From contig DHGP01000028.1 in NCBI GenBank assembly GCA_002402825.1, positions 1 to 64,000 of the forward strand: a stretch of DNA of 64,000 nucleotides, read 5' to 3'. Below are positions 14,418 through 23,732 of the stretch, one piece after another. Under the pieces are notes generated by a model that did no database searches, had not been told where the DNA came from, and saw only the letters and a list, made by a program, of their open reading frames with translations. The position numbers and the translations under genes were made by a program. Within the stretch, counting starts at the first letter, position 1, and each line of letters starts with the position of its first letter. This stretch comes from Firmicutes bacterium UBA4795. Its GTDB lineage: Bacteria; Bacillota; Desulfotomaculia; Desulfotomaculales; Nap2-2B.

Positions 14418-15397
14418 TCCAGCCAAACCTTTCGTAAATTATAAGGCATTTTAGGCAAATAATAACCGCCAAAACCCAAGACTGTCCGCAACCACGCTTG
14501 ATGCATGGGTAACAGTTCCCGGGGTTGTAATTTCCCATATCGATATGCGTTATCCAAAGCAGAATAAGCCATCAACGTACCGTTTTTTTCCCATAACTGG
14601 TGCACAGTGTTGGCCGGAGTATTTAAAAAAAGCTCCTCTTGTAACGGTACAAGCCGGTTTAAATCACGGTATAGCAACCGGAGCTCAGGAACATAACCTT
14701 CCCGGGCTATTTTTGGGCGTAACGCATTATATTGATCTATATCTCCCGGGTAACTTTCCGAAGATTGTAAAATAGCTTCCAAGCATTTTAAGATAAGCTT
14801 AATCCGATTTAAATCCCAAACAGGGTCAAAAACACGAATTTCAAGGGTACCTAAACGCTTAGCATAAATTAGGTCCTGAAAACGATATCTACGGTCAGGC
14901 CGGAGCGGGCCAATGGCAAAAGACTTGGCCAACCGGTAAGATTGACCAAAATACCTGCCTCCGGCTAAAGGAGAATTAATCGCTAATAGATTAAGTAATG
15001 GTAAAAAATATACCAGCTTATGGTAAGCCAAGTTAATATCTGTAAAACCACTTAAGTGAATATGCATCCCGCAAGTATTAGTTGGCGTCAATTCATCAAA
15101 GAGATGCCCCACCGGTACGATTAAGCCCGAACAAACTTCACTTAGGTCCCTTCGCCGGTGAGACAGGTCGGCTATGACTTCCTCAGGTTTGGTCCAGGCG
15201 CGCGTAGATATTTCAATACCACTCATCAGACCACGCCAAACATCTTTGCCCCGGGTGAAGTTGCAGGCCGTATGGGTATAATAATTACCGGGGGATCGCC
15301 AAAGCAGCCTGGCTAAATAATATAAAGATTGTAGCGTTGGTTTATCGGGCTCAGTAATAAATATCTCTTCTTCCAAACCAAAGTAGAAATGGCTCAC
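14411..15397 (-). CDS. Glutamate-cysteine ligase family 2 (GCS2)-like carboxylate-amine ligase
   Basis: 328 residues. GLEEEIFI at the N-terminus, TPTNTCGMHIHLSG in the middle and TLEIRVFDPVWDLN near residue 190 are the metal- and ATP-binding signatures of the GCS2 superfamily. These enzymes join a carboxylate to an amine using ATP, for example gamma-Glu-Cys formation. It is somewhat shorter than typical YbdK (about 370). It starts 4 bases after the GT2-PIG-L gene and overlaps the decarboxylase-like gene, so it belongs to that operon and probably adds an amino acid to its product. The actual substrates are unknown. Confidence 0.8.
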   Translation of the reverse strand: MSHFYFGLEEEIFITEPDKPTLQSLYYLARLLWRSPGNYYTHTACNFTRGKDVWRGLMSGIEISTRAWTKPEEVIADLSHRRRDLSEVCSGLIVPVGHLFDELTPTNTCGMHIHLSGFTDINLAYHKLVYFLPLLNLLAINSPLAGGRYFGQSYRLAKSFAIGPLRPDRRYRFQDLIYAKRLGTLEIRVFDPVWDLNRIKLILKCLEAILQSSESYPGDIDQYNALRPKIAREGYVPELRLLYRDLNRLVPLQEELFLNTPANTVHQLWEKNGTLMAYSALDNAYRYGKLQPRELLPMHQAWLRTVLGFGGYYLPKMPYNLRKVWLEW

Positions 15398-15401
15398 TTG
15401 A

Positions 15402-17081
15402 TTAATATCCCCTTTTTATAATTAAAGACGTTTTATTAATTAAAGACGTTTTGTTATTTTGGTTATATTTTTCAATCATTTCGGATATATCATTTTCCGT
15501 TAATTTATAAAATATTTCGTTTGGGCGATCAAAATTAAATAAAAAAGTGCGTATAACTTGCAGTTGCGTTTTATATTGCCTTAAGGCCCTTCTTTTTTTC
15601 TTACGCTCCAATGACGCAAGAGGATACTTAACCCAATTGCTCCTCCGCTGCAAAAATTTTGGGGGTGGTACTAACGGTATGTTTTTAGACAATAACGGAG
15701 CCATTTGCCAGGAACCAGCGTGAACAAGGTAACTATAAACCTGGGGCCGGAAATTATTTTGTTTTCGTTTGACCGCCAAAATAGCCGCCAGTCCAAAGGC
15801 TCCAGCGGCTCTGTGGTCGGGATGAGTATCTTCGATATCGGGCAGATACACTTCGGTAGGCCGAAAGTCAGCTAAAATTTTATTTAGGTCCTGCAGGATA
15901 GCCGGAGCTACGTAAGGCGCCCCAGGTAGTAAAGCATTTTGGTAAGGTACCGCATTTTTTCTGGTGGCTAAAGAAGTATACGGATGTTCCCGTTCCCGGT
16001 ACTGCCTCCAGATAATCTCTAAACCTTTATCCGGATAACCCAGAAAAAAAATATTTTCTTTTTTAACGCCCAAAATATTTAAAGCCTGTTCGGCCTCTTT
16101 TTGGCGCTGGTAGCCAAAGTTTAAAAAATCAACCGGCTTTGGCGGTATGGGGCCCATTTGTTTTTTTAAGCTGCGGTAAAAAGAATCGCCGTTGGTAAGA
16201 AATACTACGGCCACGGCGTCGCCCTGTGAAGTGGCCTGACAGATTCTTCCTCCGGTGGCTAAAGTTTCATCGTCGGGATGAGGGGCGAGCACCAAAATCC
16301 GCTGTCCGGGAGCAGAATGATTAAAAGAAGGAATATACCGGGCCTCAACTTTCGCTGTTCGTATACGTAAGATATCGTACTCGCCTAAACCCAAAACCAG
16401 GCATAAAATTAAAAATAATGTGGCCGGTCTTAAAATTTTAGGTCTCTTTTTTTCTTTCTGCCAATAGTAACGGATTATATCGCGGTACATACCCAGGCGA
16501 GCAAAAAAGCCAGACCACAACCCTCTTTTTTCTTCTTTTATGACGTGAGTTACGTTGACTAACGGTATTTCCAGTACTCGCCATGAATTTTCCTTAGCAA
16601 AATGGGTCAACCTGACTTCAGCGTCATAACGGCTATGGGCCAGGCTGGCTTTTAAAAATAGGTCGCGCTTAATGGCCCGTTGGCCGGAAAGATAGGGGGC
16701 TACTGCCTGTGACCAATCGGTCAAGGGTCTCCCCTGCTTAAAAATTCCTATAGTCATGTCGGCTTCATTTCTAAGTACAGGCGCGATTAAAGATATAACT
16801 TGTTCGGGCAAAAGTCCTTCAAGATCAGCATCCAGGAAAAGGAGCACTTCTTGAGAAGTAAATTGGGCTCCCGCGAACATAGCGGCACCTTTACCTTTAT
16901 TATTAGTCAGTTCTAAAACAATAGCCCCAGCTTTACGGGCTACCTCTGTTGTGGCGTCAGTTGAGCCATCACTAACTACAATAATTTCATTTAGCTCCGG
17001 TACTTCCTGGAGTATTTTTATAATTCGTTCAATAGTTCGGGCCTCATTATAGGCAGGCAAAATAGCAGTTGCAGTTTTCAA
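15402..17081 (-). CDS. Fusion of GT2 glycosyltransferase and PIG-L N-deacetylase
   Basis: 559 residues. Residues 1-205 are a dolichol-phosphate-mannose-synthase-like GT2 domain (ILPAYNEARTIERII, VVSDGSTDAT, DADLEG at 84-89). A membrane helix lies near 219-232. Residues 260-470 are a PIG-L/LmbE zinc deacetylase with APHPDDE (266-272) and THPDHRA (419-425). GT2 would transfer a sugar to a lipid acceptor and PIG-L would remove an acetyl group from an N-acetyl sugar, so one protein could make an amino-sugar lipid. The tail holds a small tandem repeat (NKTSL twice). It is the first gene of the four-gene operon. Confidence 0.88.
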   Translation of the reverse strand: MKTATAILPAYNEARTIERIIKILQEVPELNEIIVVSDGSTDATTEVARKAGAIVLELTNNKGKGAAMFAGAQFTSQEVLLFLDADLEGLLPEQVISLIAPVLRNEADMTIGIFKQGRPLTDWSQAVAPYLSGQRAIKRDLFLKASLAHSRYDAEVRLTHFAKENSWRVLEIPLVNVTHVIKEEKRGLWSGFFARLGMYRDIIRYYWQKEKKRPKILRPATLFLILCLVLGLGEYDILRIRTAKVEARYIPSFNHSAPGQRILVLAPHPDDETLATGGRICQATSQGDAVAVVFLTNGDSFYRSLKKQMGPIPPKPVDFLNFGYQRQKEAEQALNILGVKKENIFFLGYPDKGLEIIWRQYREREHPYTSLATRKNAVPYQNALLPGAPYVAPAILQDLNKILADFRPTEVYLPDIEDTHPDHRAAGAFGLAAILAVKRKQNNFRPQVYSYLVHAGSWQMAPLLSKNIPLVPPPKFLQRRSNWVKYPLASLERKKKRRALRQYKTQLQVIRTFLFNFDRPNEIFYKLTENDISEMIEKYNQNNKTSLINKTSLIIKRGY

Positions 17082-17351
17082 CTATAATATCCTACCTTAT
17101 TACAGCAATATTTAAATTGATCAACTTCTTAGCCGCCTAAAATTTTAATTTAAGATATGCTAAGTGTCAAGCACGTAAAAAAGACAACCAAAACCATTTT
17201 TCTTTAACGTTTTTACCACTCTATTGTGAGAAAGATTTTTTGATTTGCTATGCTCACCCTATGACCTCGATATCGTAAGTAAACTTCGCGGCTTTTGCTA
17301 ACCCCCTCTCCTTAACCCAAATGATTAGAAAAAAAGATTTATTGTCCAATT

Positions 17352-18284
17352 TTAGGGGGTCAAGCCGAGCATTTCTTTTATTTTATCCCTGGCTTTGGTT
17401 TTTACCGGCGTTTCTTTTAAAATACCCTGGGGACGGTAAAGTAAAATTAAAATAACAACAAAGCCAAACAAAACGTATTGCAAGTTATTAGGATCAACCG
17501 GAAGAATTAAATAATCCTTGATTATTCTTGTTCCCCGGTTTAAAAGTTCTACTAAAAAGCTGCCCAGCACTGCGCCCTTAATATTAGCTGGCCCGCCTAA
17601 AATAACCATGATCCACACCGAAAAAGTAACGGCAGGTAAAAACATATACGGGTCAATAAAACGCATGTACTGGGCAAAAAGCCCTCCGCTTAAGCCGGCC
17701 ATAAAGGAGCCTAACATAAATACCTGGGCTTTGTATTTAAGCTTGCTTTTTCCTAAAGCCTCAACCGCCAGGTCATCTTCCCGGATGCCCCGTAAGACCC
17801 TCCCGTAAGGCGTATTTACAATTAACTGCAGGAAAAGAAAACAAAGCAGCAGCACCAGGAAAACTAAAATAAAATTTGCCCCCAGCAAAAGGCGCGACGT
17901 TGAGCAGACCTTAGCAAAAACATTGGGCACGGTAATTCCCCATACCCCCTGGGTTAAGCCATGTTCTGCTTTGACAATTATTCTTAAAACCTCACCAAAA
18001 GACAGGGTAACAATAGCCAGGTAATCTTCCCTTAAGCGTAAAGCCGGCAAGGAAACTAACAAACCTCCCAAGCTAGCTAAAAAACCGGCTAAAAAAAGGC
18101 AAAAATAAAAAGCAAGGCCAGTTTTAACGCTCAAGGCATAAGTATAGGCCCCAATCAAGAAAAAAGCTACTTTGCCAAAATTACCTAGTCCGGTAAAGCC
18201 GTATTCTAAATTTAAGCTTAAGGCTAAAATAGCAAATATACCGATAAATATTAAAGTATCGAGTAAATAAATTACCGGGTCTAC
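17352..18284 (-). CDS. livM: Branched-chain amino acid-type ABC permease LivM, start codon unclear
   Basis: The frame covers the complete family fold (ILALSLNLEYGFTGLGNFG, LRLREDYLAIVTLSFGE, GGPANIKGAVLGSFLVE) to KEMLGLTP. The first standard start codon, TTG at 18158, lies after the first membrane helix. Family-like sequence (VDPVIYLLDTLIFIGIFAIL) continues upstream to about 18284, right after the livH stop, with no ATG, GTG, TTG or CTG. Either an unusual start such as ATT is used, or there is a sequence error, or a frameshift from the GTG at 18294. The end given here is the furthest upstream codon I consider coding. No LivG or LivF ATPase gene follows. Confidence 0.8.
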   Translation of the reverse strand, partial: VDPVIYLLDTLIFIGIFAILALSLNLEYGFTGLGNFGKVAFFLIGAYTYALSVKTGLAFYFCLFLAGFLASLGGLLVSLPALRLREDYLAIVTLSFGEVLRIIVKAEHGLTQGVWGITVPNVFAKVCSTSRLLLGANFILVFLVLLLCFLFLQLIVNTPYGRVLRGIREDDLAVEALGKSKLKYKAQVFMLGSFMAGLSGGLFAQYMRFIDPYMFLPAVTFSVWIMVILGGPANIKGAVLGSFLVELLNRGTRIIKDYLILPVDPNNLQYVLFGFVVILILLYRPQGILKETPVKTKARDKIKEMLGLTP

Positions 18285-18286
18285 TT

Positions 18287-19168
18287 TTACCCACCCCTAT
18301 TTTTCCCCAGTCCCTGAGGTTTTAAAATTAACGCGATAATTAAAATTAAAAAAGCTATGGCCATCCGGTATTCTGTGGACAGGCCAACCGCCGTTAAAAA
18401 TATAACCCCAAGATTTTCCGCCAAACCTAAAATATAAGCGGCAATAATGAGCCCGTAAAAGTTGCCAATACCCCCTAAAACAGAGGCCGCGAAAATAGGC
18501 AGTAAAATGTCCCAACCCAACATAGGCGTAAGACGTGCGTCAGCACCACGAAAAATACCGGCGACCGCCGCCAGGCCAGCCCCTATAATCCAGGTAAAAA
18601 AAATAACCCGCTCTATATTAACCCCGCTTATCAGGGCTAGTTCCGGGTTGGTGGCAATACCCCGAATGGCTTTCCCTGTTTTTGTGTTGGCTAGTAAAAC
18701 GTGAAGAGCAAAACCAAGAATAACCGCGGTAAAAATAAGCCACAACCATAAACCGGTTATTCTTACCGTAGAACAATCGTATAAAGGCCAGCTTACAGTA
18801 AAGGAAAGCGCCGACCAGCCCCAGATTTCCCCCATACCGTAACGCAAAATATACCCCAGGCCAATAGAGGCCACCATCAAGTGAATCAAGCTTGCTTTGC
18901 GCCTGACTAAAGGTTGAAAAATTAAGCCGTAAGCCAGGGCACTGATTAAACCGGTAACGATAAAGGCTACTAAGAAAGCAAGTAAAAAAGGAACATTTTT
19001 CTGCTCCACCATCACATAACCGATAAAACCGCCTAAAGTAATAAATTCGGCGTAAGCAAAATTAGGAAAACGGGATAAACCGTAAGTTAAAGTAAGACCT
19101 GTACCGGCCAAAAGGTACAAACTTCCCGTAACTAAGGAATTAAAAAGCACCTGGCATAAATCAACCAT
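18287..19168 (-). CDS. livH: Branched-chain amino acid-type ABC permease LivH
   Basis: 293 residues, about eight membrane helices, with the LivH signature LAGTGLTLTYGLSRFPNFAYAEF split across the first helices and GADARLTPMLGWDILLPIFAASVLGGIGN late in the protein. It is one of two membrane subunits of a high-affinity importer for hydrophobic or carboxylate substrates. Its start overlaps the end of the binding-protein gene, so translation is probably coupled. The cognate ATPases are not in this window. Confidence 0.92.
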   Translation of the reverse strand: MVDLCQVLFNSLVTGSLYLLAGTGLTLTYGLSRFPNFAYAEFITLGGFIGYVMVEQKNVPFLLAFLVAFIVTGLISALAYGLIFQPLVRRKASLIHLMVASIGLGYILRYGMGEIWGWSALSFTVSWPLYDCSTVRITGLWLWLIFTAVILGFALHVLLANTKTGKAIRGIATNPELALISGVNIERVIFFTWIIGAGLAAVAGIFRGADARLTPMLGWDILLPIFAASVLGGIGNFYGLIIAAYILGLAENLGVIFLTAVGLSTEYRMAIAFLILIIALILKPQGLGKNRGG

Positions 19169-20382
19169 TAATCTTTAATCCTTTTTTCCATTATTTTCCC
19201 TTCCTTTACGGTTACCAGCTTAACCCGTTCAAATTTGTATTCCTGAGCTTCCTTTACCACCCGCCATACTTCGTAAAAGGAATTAACGCAGTCATTGCTT
19301 TGGTCAAAAGAAATAATCCCGCTTGCCCCTTCATAGTTTTGACCTACTTCCCTTAAGGCTTGTTTTACCTTTTGCGGGTCGTCATCCTTCGCCTTTTCAA
19401 TGGCTAAAGCAAGAATCTTTAAAGCATCGTAAGCTTTATCGCTATAAATTAACGGTGGGGTTTTAAATTTATTAGTGTAAGCCGAAATAAAATCTTCCCT
19501 TGCCTTTGTACCCGGAGCGGTAGCCCTGGTTCCAATGGCCGTTTTTTGCATAAAGGCCGCCACCTTGGGGTTGGCTAAAAGAGCAGGTACAGCCGCACAT
19601 TCGCCCACAATCCAGCGGATATTATCCAGCCCCAGCTCGTCTGCCTGCTGGTAAATAACCTCTGATTCAGGACCATGGCCTATTTGAATGATGGCCTCAG
19701 GGTTTAAATTTTTAAGCCGGGTTAATTCCGTGCGGTAGTCCATGCTTTTAGGGTCATACTTAATAAAGGCCAGCACCTCTGCTTTGCCGGCCAGGGTTTC
19801 TTTAATAACCTCGCCGTAACTTACCCCGTATACGTTGTCTAAAACCATCAGGGCTACTTTTTTATACCCCTCGTCTATAGCTAACTGAGCCATTAATTTA
19901 CCCTGGAGGGCATCACTGGGGCAGGTCCGAAAAACATACTCCCGCCACTTTTGTCCCGTCATCCTTGGTGAAGTGGACATAGGAACCATTAAAAGCACCT
20001 TTTTTTCCGCCGCGTACGGACCAACTACCATTGAAGCAGCATCCGTTCCTCCAATAATCAACTTTACCCCGTTTAGCTCCACTAATTTTTTAGTCGCCTG
20101 CAGTGATGCAGCCGCATCCACCCGGTCATCCTCCAGATAAAGCTTTATTTTTTTGCCGTTTATTCCTCCGGTTTGATTTATTTCCTCTACGGCCAACTGG
20201 ACCGCCTGGGCTGCTTTTGGCCCCAGGTTACTGTTGGTTAAAGGCAAAACGCAGCCAATTTTAATTTCCCCTTTTTGGTTATTTGCCTCTTTTGCGCTTT
20301 TTAACTCGCACCCGGTTAACCAGGACAAACTAAACACCATGACAAGCAATAAACTAGCCACTTTCATCCCCTTTTTCACCAA
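19168..20382 (-). CDS. livK: Periplasmic-binding lipoprotein of a Liv-type ABC transporter (LivK-like)
   Basis: 404 residues. A lipoprotein signal peptide ends in the lipobox LTGC with Cys25. The mature part is a type I periplasmic-binding fold starting GEIKIGCVLPLTNSNLGPKA. The ligand may be a branched-chain amino acid, an amide or an aromatic or acyl acid; family members are diverse. The start is TTG or the adjacent GTG, both near a G-rich site. The divergent 2-hydroxyacyl-CoA dehydratase genes suggest import of an amino acid or organic acid fermented by that route. Two GTTAAC words at 20404 and 20427 flank a possible operator. Confidence 0.88.
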   Translation of the reverse strand: MVKKGMKVASLLLVMVFSLSWLTGCELKSAKEANNQKGEIKIGCVLPLTNSNLGPKAAQAVQLAVEEINQTGGINGKKIKLYLEDDRVDAAASLQATKKLVELNGVKLIIGGTDAASMVVGPYAAEKKVLLMVPMSTSPRMTGQKWREYVFRTCPSDALQGKLMAQLAIDEGYKKVALMVLDNVYGVSYGEVIKETLAGKAEVLAFIKYDPKSMDYRTELTRLKNLNPEAIIQIGHGPESEVIYQQADELGLDNIRWIVGECAAVPALLANPKVAAFMQKTAIGTRATAPGTKAREDFISAYTNKFKTPPLIYSDKAYDALKILALAIEKAKDDDPQKVKQALREVGQNYEGASGIISFDQSNDCVNSFYEVWRVVKEAQEYKFERVKLVTVKEGKIMEKRIKD

Positions 20383-20560
20383 AACCCCCCATAAAAATAA
20401 ATTGTTAACTATATTTTAATGGTATGGTTAACATTCATCTTATTTTAATAGAACTCTTTCTTTTTGTAAACCAGGTTTTGAAATTTATAATTAATGAAAG
20501 CTTACCAGGTTAGTTGACCGAAACTCTGGCTAAAAAATAAGTAAATGCCTGAATATTAAT

Positions 20561-20589
20561 TTGTATTTTTTAAACGAATTTTGTATAGT
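20561..20589 (+). promoter_or_regulatory. Promoter of the 2-hydroxyacyl-CoA dehydratase-like operon
   Basis: TTGTAT (20561-20566) and TATAGT (20584-20589) are separated by 17 bases, about 40 bp before the first ATG. It faces away from livK. Confidence 0.5.
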
Positions 20590-20628
20590 AGGATTAGGTA
20601 AAATACTGCTGTAAGGTTATAAAGGATA

Positions 20629-21693
20629 ATGGAAAAGTGGGAAAAGCGTCCCTGGATAGATGTTACCTGCTCATATATTCCGGTGGAAATTATTCACGCG
20701 GCTGGTTTTACCCCGCGGCGGGTAGTTTTTCCTGTTGAGGTTAAAAATAAGGCTTTTTCGCCTGCTTCTTTACCGGTTAATTTTTGTTCTTACGTCAAGG
20801 CCTGTCTTCATCCGAATGATGCTGCCGGAATAGTTTTTACCACTTGTTGCGATTCCATGCGTCGCGGTTACGACCTAATAACCACCTGCAAAAAGCCGGC
20901 TTTTTTGCTTGACCTTCCCCGCTCCCTTACTTCCCGGACAACTGATTATTACCAAGAGCAGTTATTACACCTGGCGAACTGGCTGGTAGAAATAGGGGGC
21001 AAGCCAGTAACCAGAGAGAGTTTAGCTAACTCAATGACCCTGTATAATAATCTTAAGTACCAGTTAAACAATCATCTTCAGGAAAGTAACAATATATGGG
21101 AATTTGTTTTAGAAAAACAAAAGCTTATCCAGGCATTTTTAACCACCTCACCAGAAGAGGTGCTAAAGCAGCTAAAGGTAAATTTTTGGGCGGCAGGCTT
21201 AAAAGAAAAAGGGGCCTCTTCTTTAAAGAAAATACCAATTCTTTTAAGCGGTACTACTTTACCCGAGGTTAGCATTTTGACAAACTTAATGGAAAGTAAT
21301 TTTAACCTGGTGGCCCTAGATTTCTGCGGGGAAGCGCGTTTTACCCCCCTGGCTGATAATTTCTCTTTTTCCGCTAATTTTTTTGAGCTATTAAAAGACT
21401 TAACCTTAACATATCTTAATAAACCTCCCTGTCCCCGGATGGTTTTTCAAGAAAGACGGGCTGCTTACCTGGCGAATTTGCTTTTGTCTTCTAAAGCAAA
21501 GGGGGTTATTTATTACAGCTTAAAGTTCTGCGACCACGGTTTATACGAAGTACCTTTATGGCGGCGTATATGCCAGCAGCAAAAAACAGCCTTTTTGCAC
21601 CTGGAAACAGAGTACCAAAGCAGCATTTCCGGCCAACTGGGTACGCGCTTACAGGCTTTTAAAGAGGCTATTCAAGGGAGGTTTTTAACTTAG
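20629..21693 (+). CDS. 2-hydroxyacyl-CoA dehydratase family subunit (HgdB-like)
   Basis: 354 residues. The N-terminal region WIDVTCSYIPVEIIHAAGFTP and the cysteines CSYVKAC (53, 59) and TTCCDSMRRGYD (73, 74) match the iron-sulfur-binding subunits of the 2-hydroxyglutaryl-CoA dehydratase / benzoyl-CoA reductase superfamily. Such subunits carry a [4Fe-4S] cluster, and the heterodimer removes water from a 2-hydroxyacyl-CoA by a ketyl-radical route after ATP-driven activation. Here it precedes a second subunit with no gap and an activator gene. The substrate is not evident, and a few members have other reductive roles. Confidence 0.8.
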   Translation: MEKWEKRPWIDVTCSYIPVEIIHAAGFTPRRVVFPVEVKNKAFSPASLPVNFCSYVKACLHPNDAAGIVFTTCCDSMRRGYDLITTCKKPAFLLDLPRSLTSRTTDYYQEQLLHLANWLVEIGGKPVTRESLANSMTLYNNLKYQLNNHLQESNNIWEFVLEKQKLIQAFLTTSPEEVLKQLKVNFWAAGLKEKGASSLKKIPILLSGTTLPEVSILTNLMESNFNLVALDFCGEARFTPLADNFSFSANFFELLKDLTLTYLNKPPCPRMVFQERRAAYLANLLLSSKAKGVIYYSLKFCDHGLYEVPLWRRICQQQKTAFLHLETEYQSSISGQLGTRLQAFKEAIQGRFLT

Positions 21694-22959
21694 ATGAATA
21701 TTAAAGAGCTTATTGCTCGTAATTTGCAGAATAAAGGAATAAAATATTTTACCCGTCCCTCCTTTTATTTTTTACTAAAAATACTCACTGCTTTTTGGCG
21801 GCCCCAAAAAGGTAGGTGGCCCCAAAAAATTTCTCTTTCTTTTTACTTAGACCTTTTACACCGTGCTTACCGGAAAAAACAACCGGTAGTCTGGACTAAC
21901 GTCTACACCCCCCCCGAATTAATTTGGGCTTTAGGCGGTATTCCTTTTATGCCCGAAATTTTTGCCGCCGTAGCGGCTAGCCTTGGTTTAGCTCCCTTTT
22001 TTTTAAAAAAGGCCGGAGAAGCCTGGTATTCCACCGATCTTTGCAGCTTTCACCGCGGCGCGCTGGGAATGATGCATTCTCGTCTTGTCCCTCCACCTGA
22101 TTTGGTTCTGGCCACCAGTCAGCTTTGTGACGGGGCCGTAAAATTTTTGGAGGCAGCCAGTGCCTTTTATCAGTGCCCTTTTTATTTGCTGCACATTCCT
22201 TATCCGGTTACGTCACCAGCCAAAGCTCAAACCTGGCTGGCCGAAGAACTGACCGCATTGGCCCGGGATTTAAAGCCTCTCTTACTTGTCATGCCCCAAA
22301 CAATTAATAAGGTTGCAAACCACTCTAACCAAGCCAGAGAGCATTTACTGGCTGTTAACCAGCTTCGGCAGCAGATCCCTTCTCCTTACCGGGGCAGTGA
22401 AGCTTTAAGTGATGTGACCATGCATCTTTTGGCCCTGGGTACAACGTATGGCACCGCTTTTTATCGCCACCTGGAGGATAATTTATCTGAACGGGTAAAA
22501 AATAAAAGGCCGGTCCTGCCGCAGCAAAAATACCGCCTGCTCTGGTTGCATTTTAGGCCTTATTACCCTAATTTTCTTTTTGACTTCCTGGAAAAACATC
22601 ACGGAGCCGCAGTTGCCTTTGAAGAAGTAAATGCCGTTACGTGGGAAAAACTAAGCGTTGATGATTTTTGGTTTAGCCTGGCAGCAAAAATCCTGGCCAA
22701 TCCCCTATGGGGCCCGGCCGAGCGCCGCGTGGTCCAGGCAGTATCTTTAGCCCGTCTTTACCAAGTACACGGGGTAATTCATTTTGCCCAGGGAGGCTGC
22801 CGACAAAGTAACGGAAGTGTTTTTCTTTTGCGGGAAACTTTGCGCCGCCATAAAATTCCTTTTTTAAATTTGGAAGGTGATTGTATAGACGAACGTAATT
22901 TTATGGCCGGTCAAACCATGACCCGCCTGGAGAGTTTTTTAGAATTGCTGGAGGGATAA
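21694..22959 (+). CDS. 2-hydroxyacyl-CoA dehydratase family subunit, second component
   Basis: 421 residues. PVVWTNVYTPPELIWALGGI near residue 68, STDLCSFHRGALG and ATSQLCDGAVKF follow the pattern of the superfamily, with conserved cysteines in the middle and GVIHFAQGGCRQSNGS near residue 360. It would pair with the upstream subunit. The first 65 residues are an extension rich in Lys and aromatic residues. It starts immediately after the preceding stop codon, so the subunits are probably made in equal amounts. Confidence 0.8.
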   Translation: MNIKELIARNLQNKGIKYFTRPSFYFLLKILTAFWRPQKGRWPQKISLSFYLDLLHRAYRKKQPVVWTNVYTPPELIWALGGIPFMPEIFAAVAASLGLAPFFLKKAGEAWYSTDLCSFHRGALGMMHSRLVPPPDLVLATSQLCDGAVKFLEAASAFYQCPFYLLHIPYPVTSPAKAQTWLAEELTALARDLKPLLLVMPQTINKVANHSNQAREHLLAVNQLRQQIPSPYRGSEALSDVTMHLLALGTTYGTAFYRHLEDNLSERVKNKRPVLPQQKYRLLWLHFRPYYPNFLFDFLEKHHGAAVAFEEVNAVTWEKLSVDDFWFSLAAKILANPLWGPAERRVVQAVSLARLYQVHGVIHFAQGGCRQSNGSVFLLRETLRRHKIPFLNLEGDCIDERNFMAGQTMTRLESFLELLEG

Positions 22960-22961
22960 AA

Positions 22962-23732
22962 TTGATTACCGCAGGAATTGACGTTGGTTCAAATACAACG
23001 AAAGTAGTCATCTTAAGAGACGGGGAATGGCTGGGCGACGCTCTTGTTTTAACTGGAGCAGACAACCGCGGCAGCGCTGAAAAAGCCCTGGCGCAAGCTA
23101 CTAAAGCAGCCGGGATAAAGCGAACTGATATTGCCCATTGTGTGGCTACCGGTTACGGGCGGATTAACATTCCTTTTGCCGACCGTAAAATAACGGAAAT
23201 CAGCTGCCACGGGCGGGGCGCCTACGCCGTTTTTCCCGGTACCCGCACGGTGATTGACATTGGTGGACAGGACAGTAAGGTTATCCGAATAGACGCGCCC
23301 GGGCGGGTAGTGGACTTCATAATGAACGATAAATGTGCCGCCGGCACCGGACGTTTTTTAGAAGTTATGGCCCGGGCCCTGGAAATTACCCTACCAGAAA
23401 TGGCAGCTATAGCAAGCAAGAGCAAAAATCCAGTGACCATCAGCAACACCTGCACGGTCTTTGCCGAATCTGAGGTTATTTCTTACCTGGCGCAAGGTTT
23501 ACCTAAAGAAGATATTATCCGGGGTTTACACGAAGCCATTGTTGACCGGATTGAAAGTATGGCCTTACGCTTAGGGGTGGAGCAGGAAGTAACAATGACC
23601 GGCGGGGTAGCCTTAAATAAGGCCATTGTAGCCACACTACGCAAACGGCTAAAGCAAACCCTCCTTTTACCCCCCCAACCCCAATTAATTGGGGCTTACG
23701 GAGCCGCTTTAATTGCCGCCAATCAAGCCTAG
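22962..23732 (+). CDS. 2-hydroxyacyl-CoA dehydratase activator ATPase (HgdC/BadF family)
   Basis: 256 residues of the ASKHA-fold activase family: AGIDVGSNTTKVVIL (phosphate loop 1), TVIDIGGQDSKVI, NDKCAAGTGRFLEVMA and SNTCTVFAESEV. The last two carry the cysteines that bind a [4Fe-4S] cluster between two monomers. The protein hydrolyses ATP to inject one electron into the dehydratase. The start is TTG, with GGAGGG at good spacing. It ends the three-gene operon. Strong family match, substrate specificity unknown. Confidence 0.92.
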   Translation: MITAGIDVGSNTTKVVILRDGEWLGDALVLTGADNRGSAEKALAQATKAAGIKRTDIAHCVATGYGRINIPFADRKITEISCHGRGAYAVFPGTRTVIDIGGQDSKVIRIDAPGRVVDFIMNDKCAAGTGRFLEVMARALEITLPEMAAIASKSKNPVTISNTCTVFAESEVISYLAQGLPKEDIIRGLHEAIVDRIESMALRLGVEQEVTMTGGVALNKAIVATLRKRLKQTLLLPPQPQLIGAYGAALIAANQA

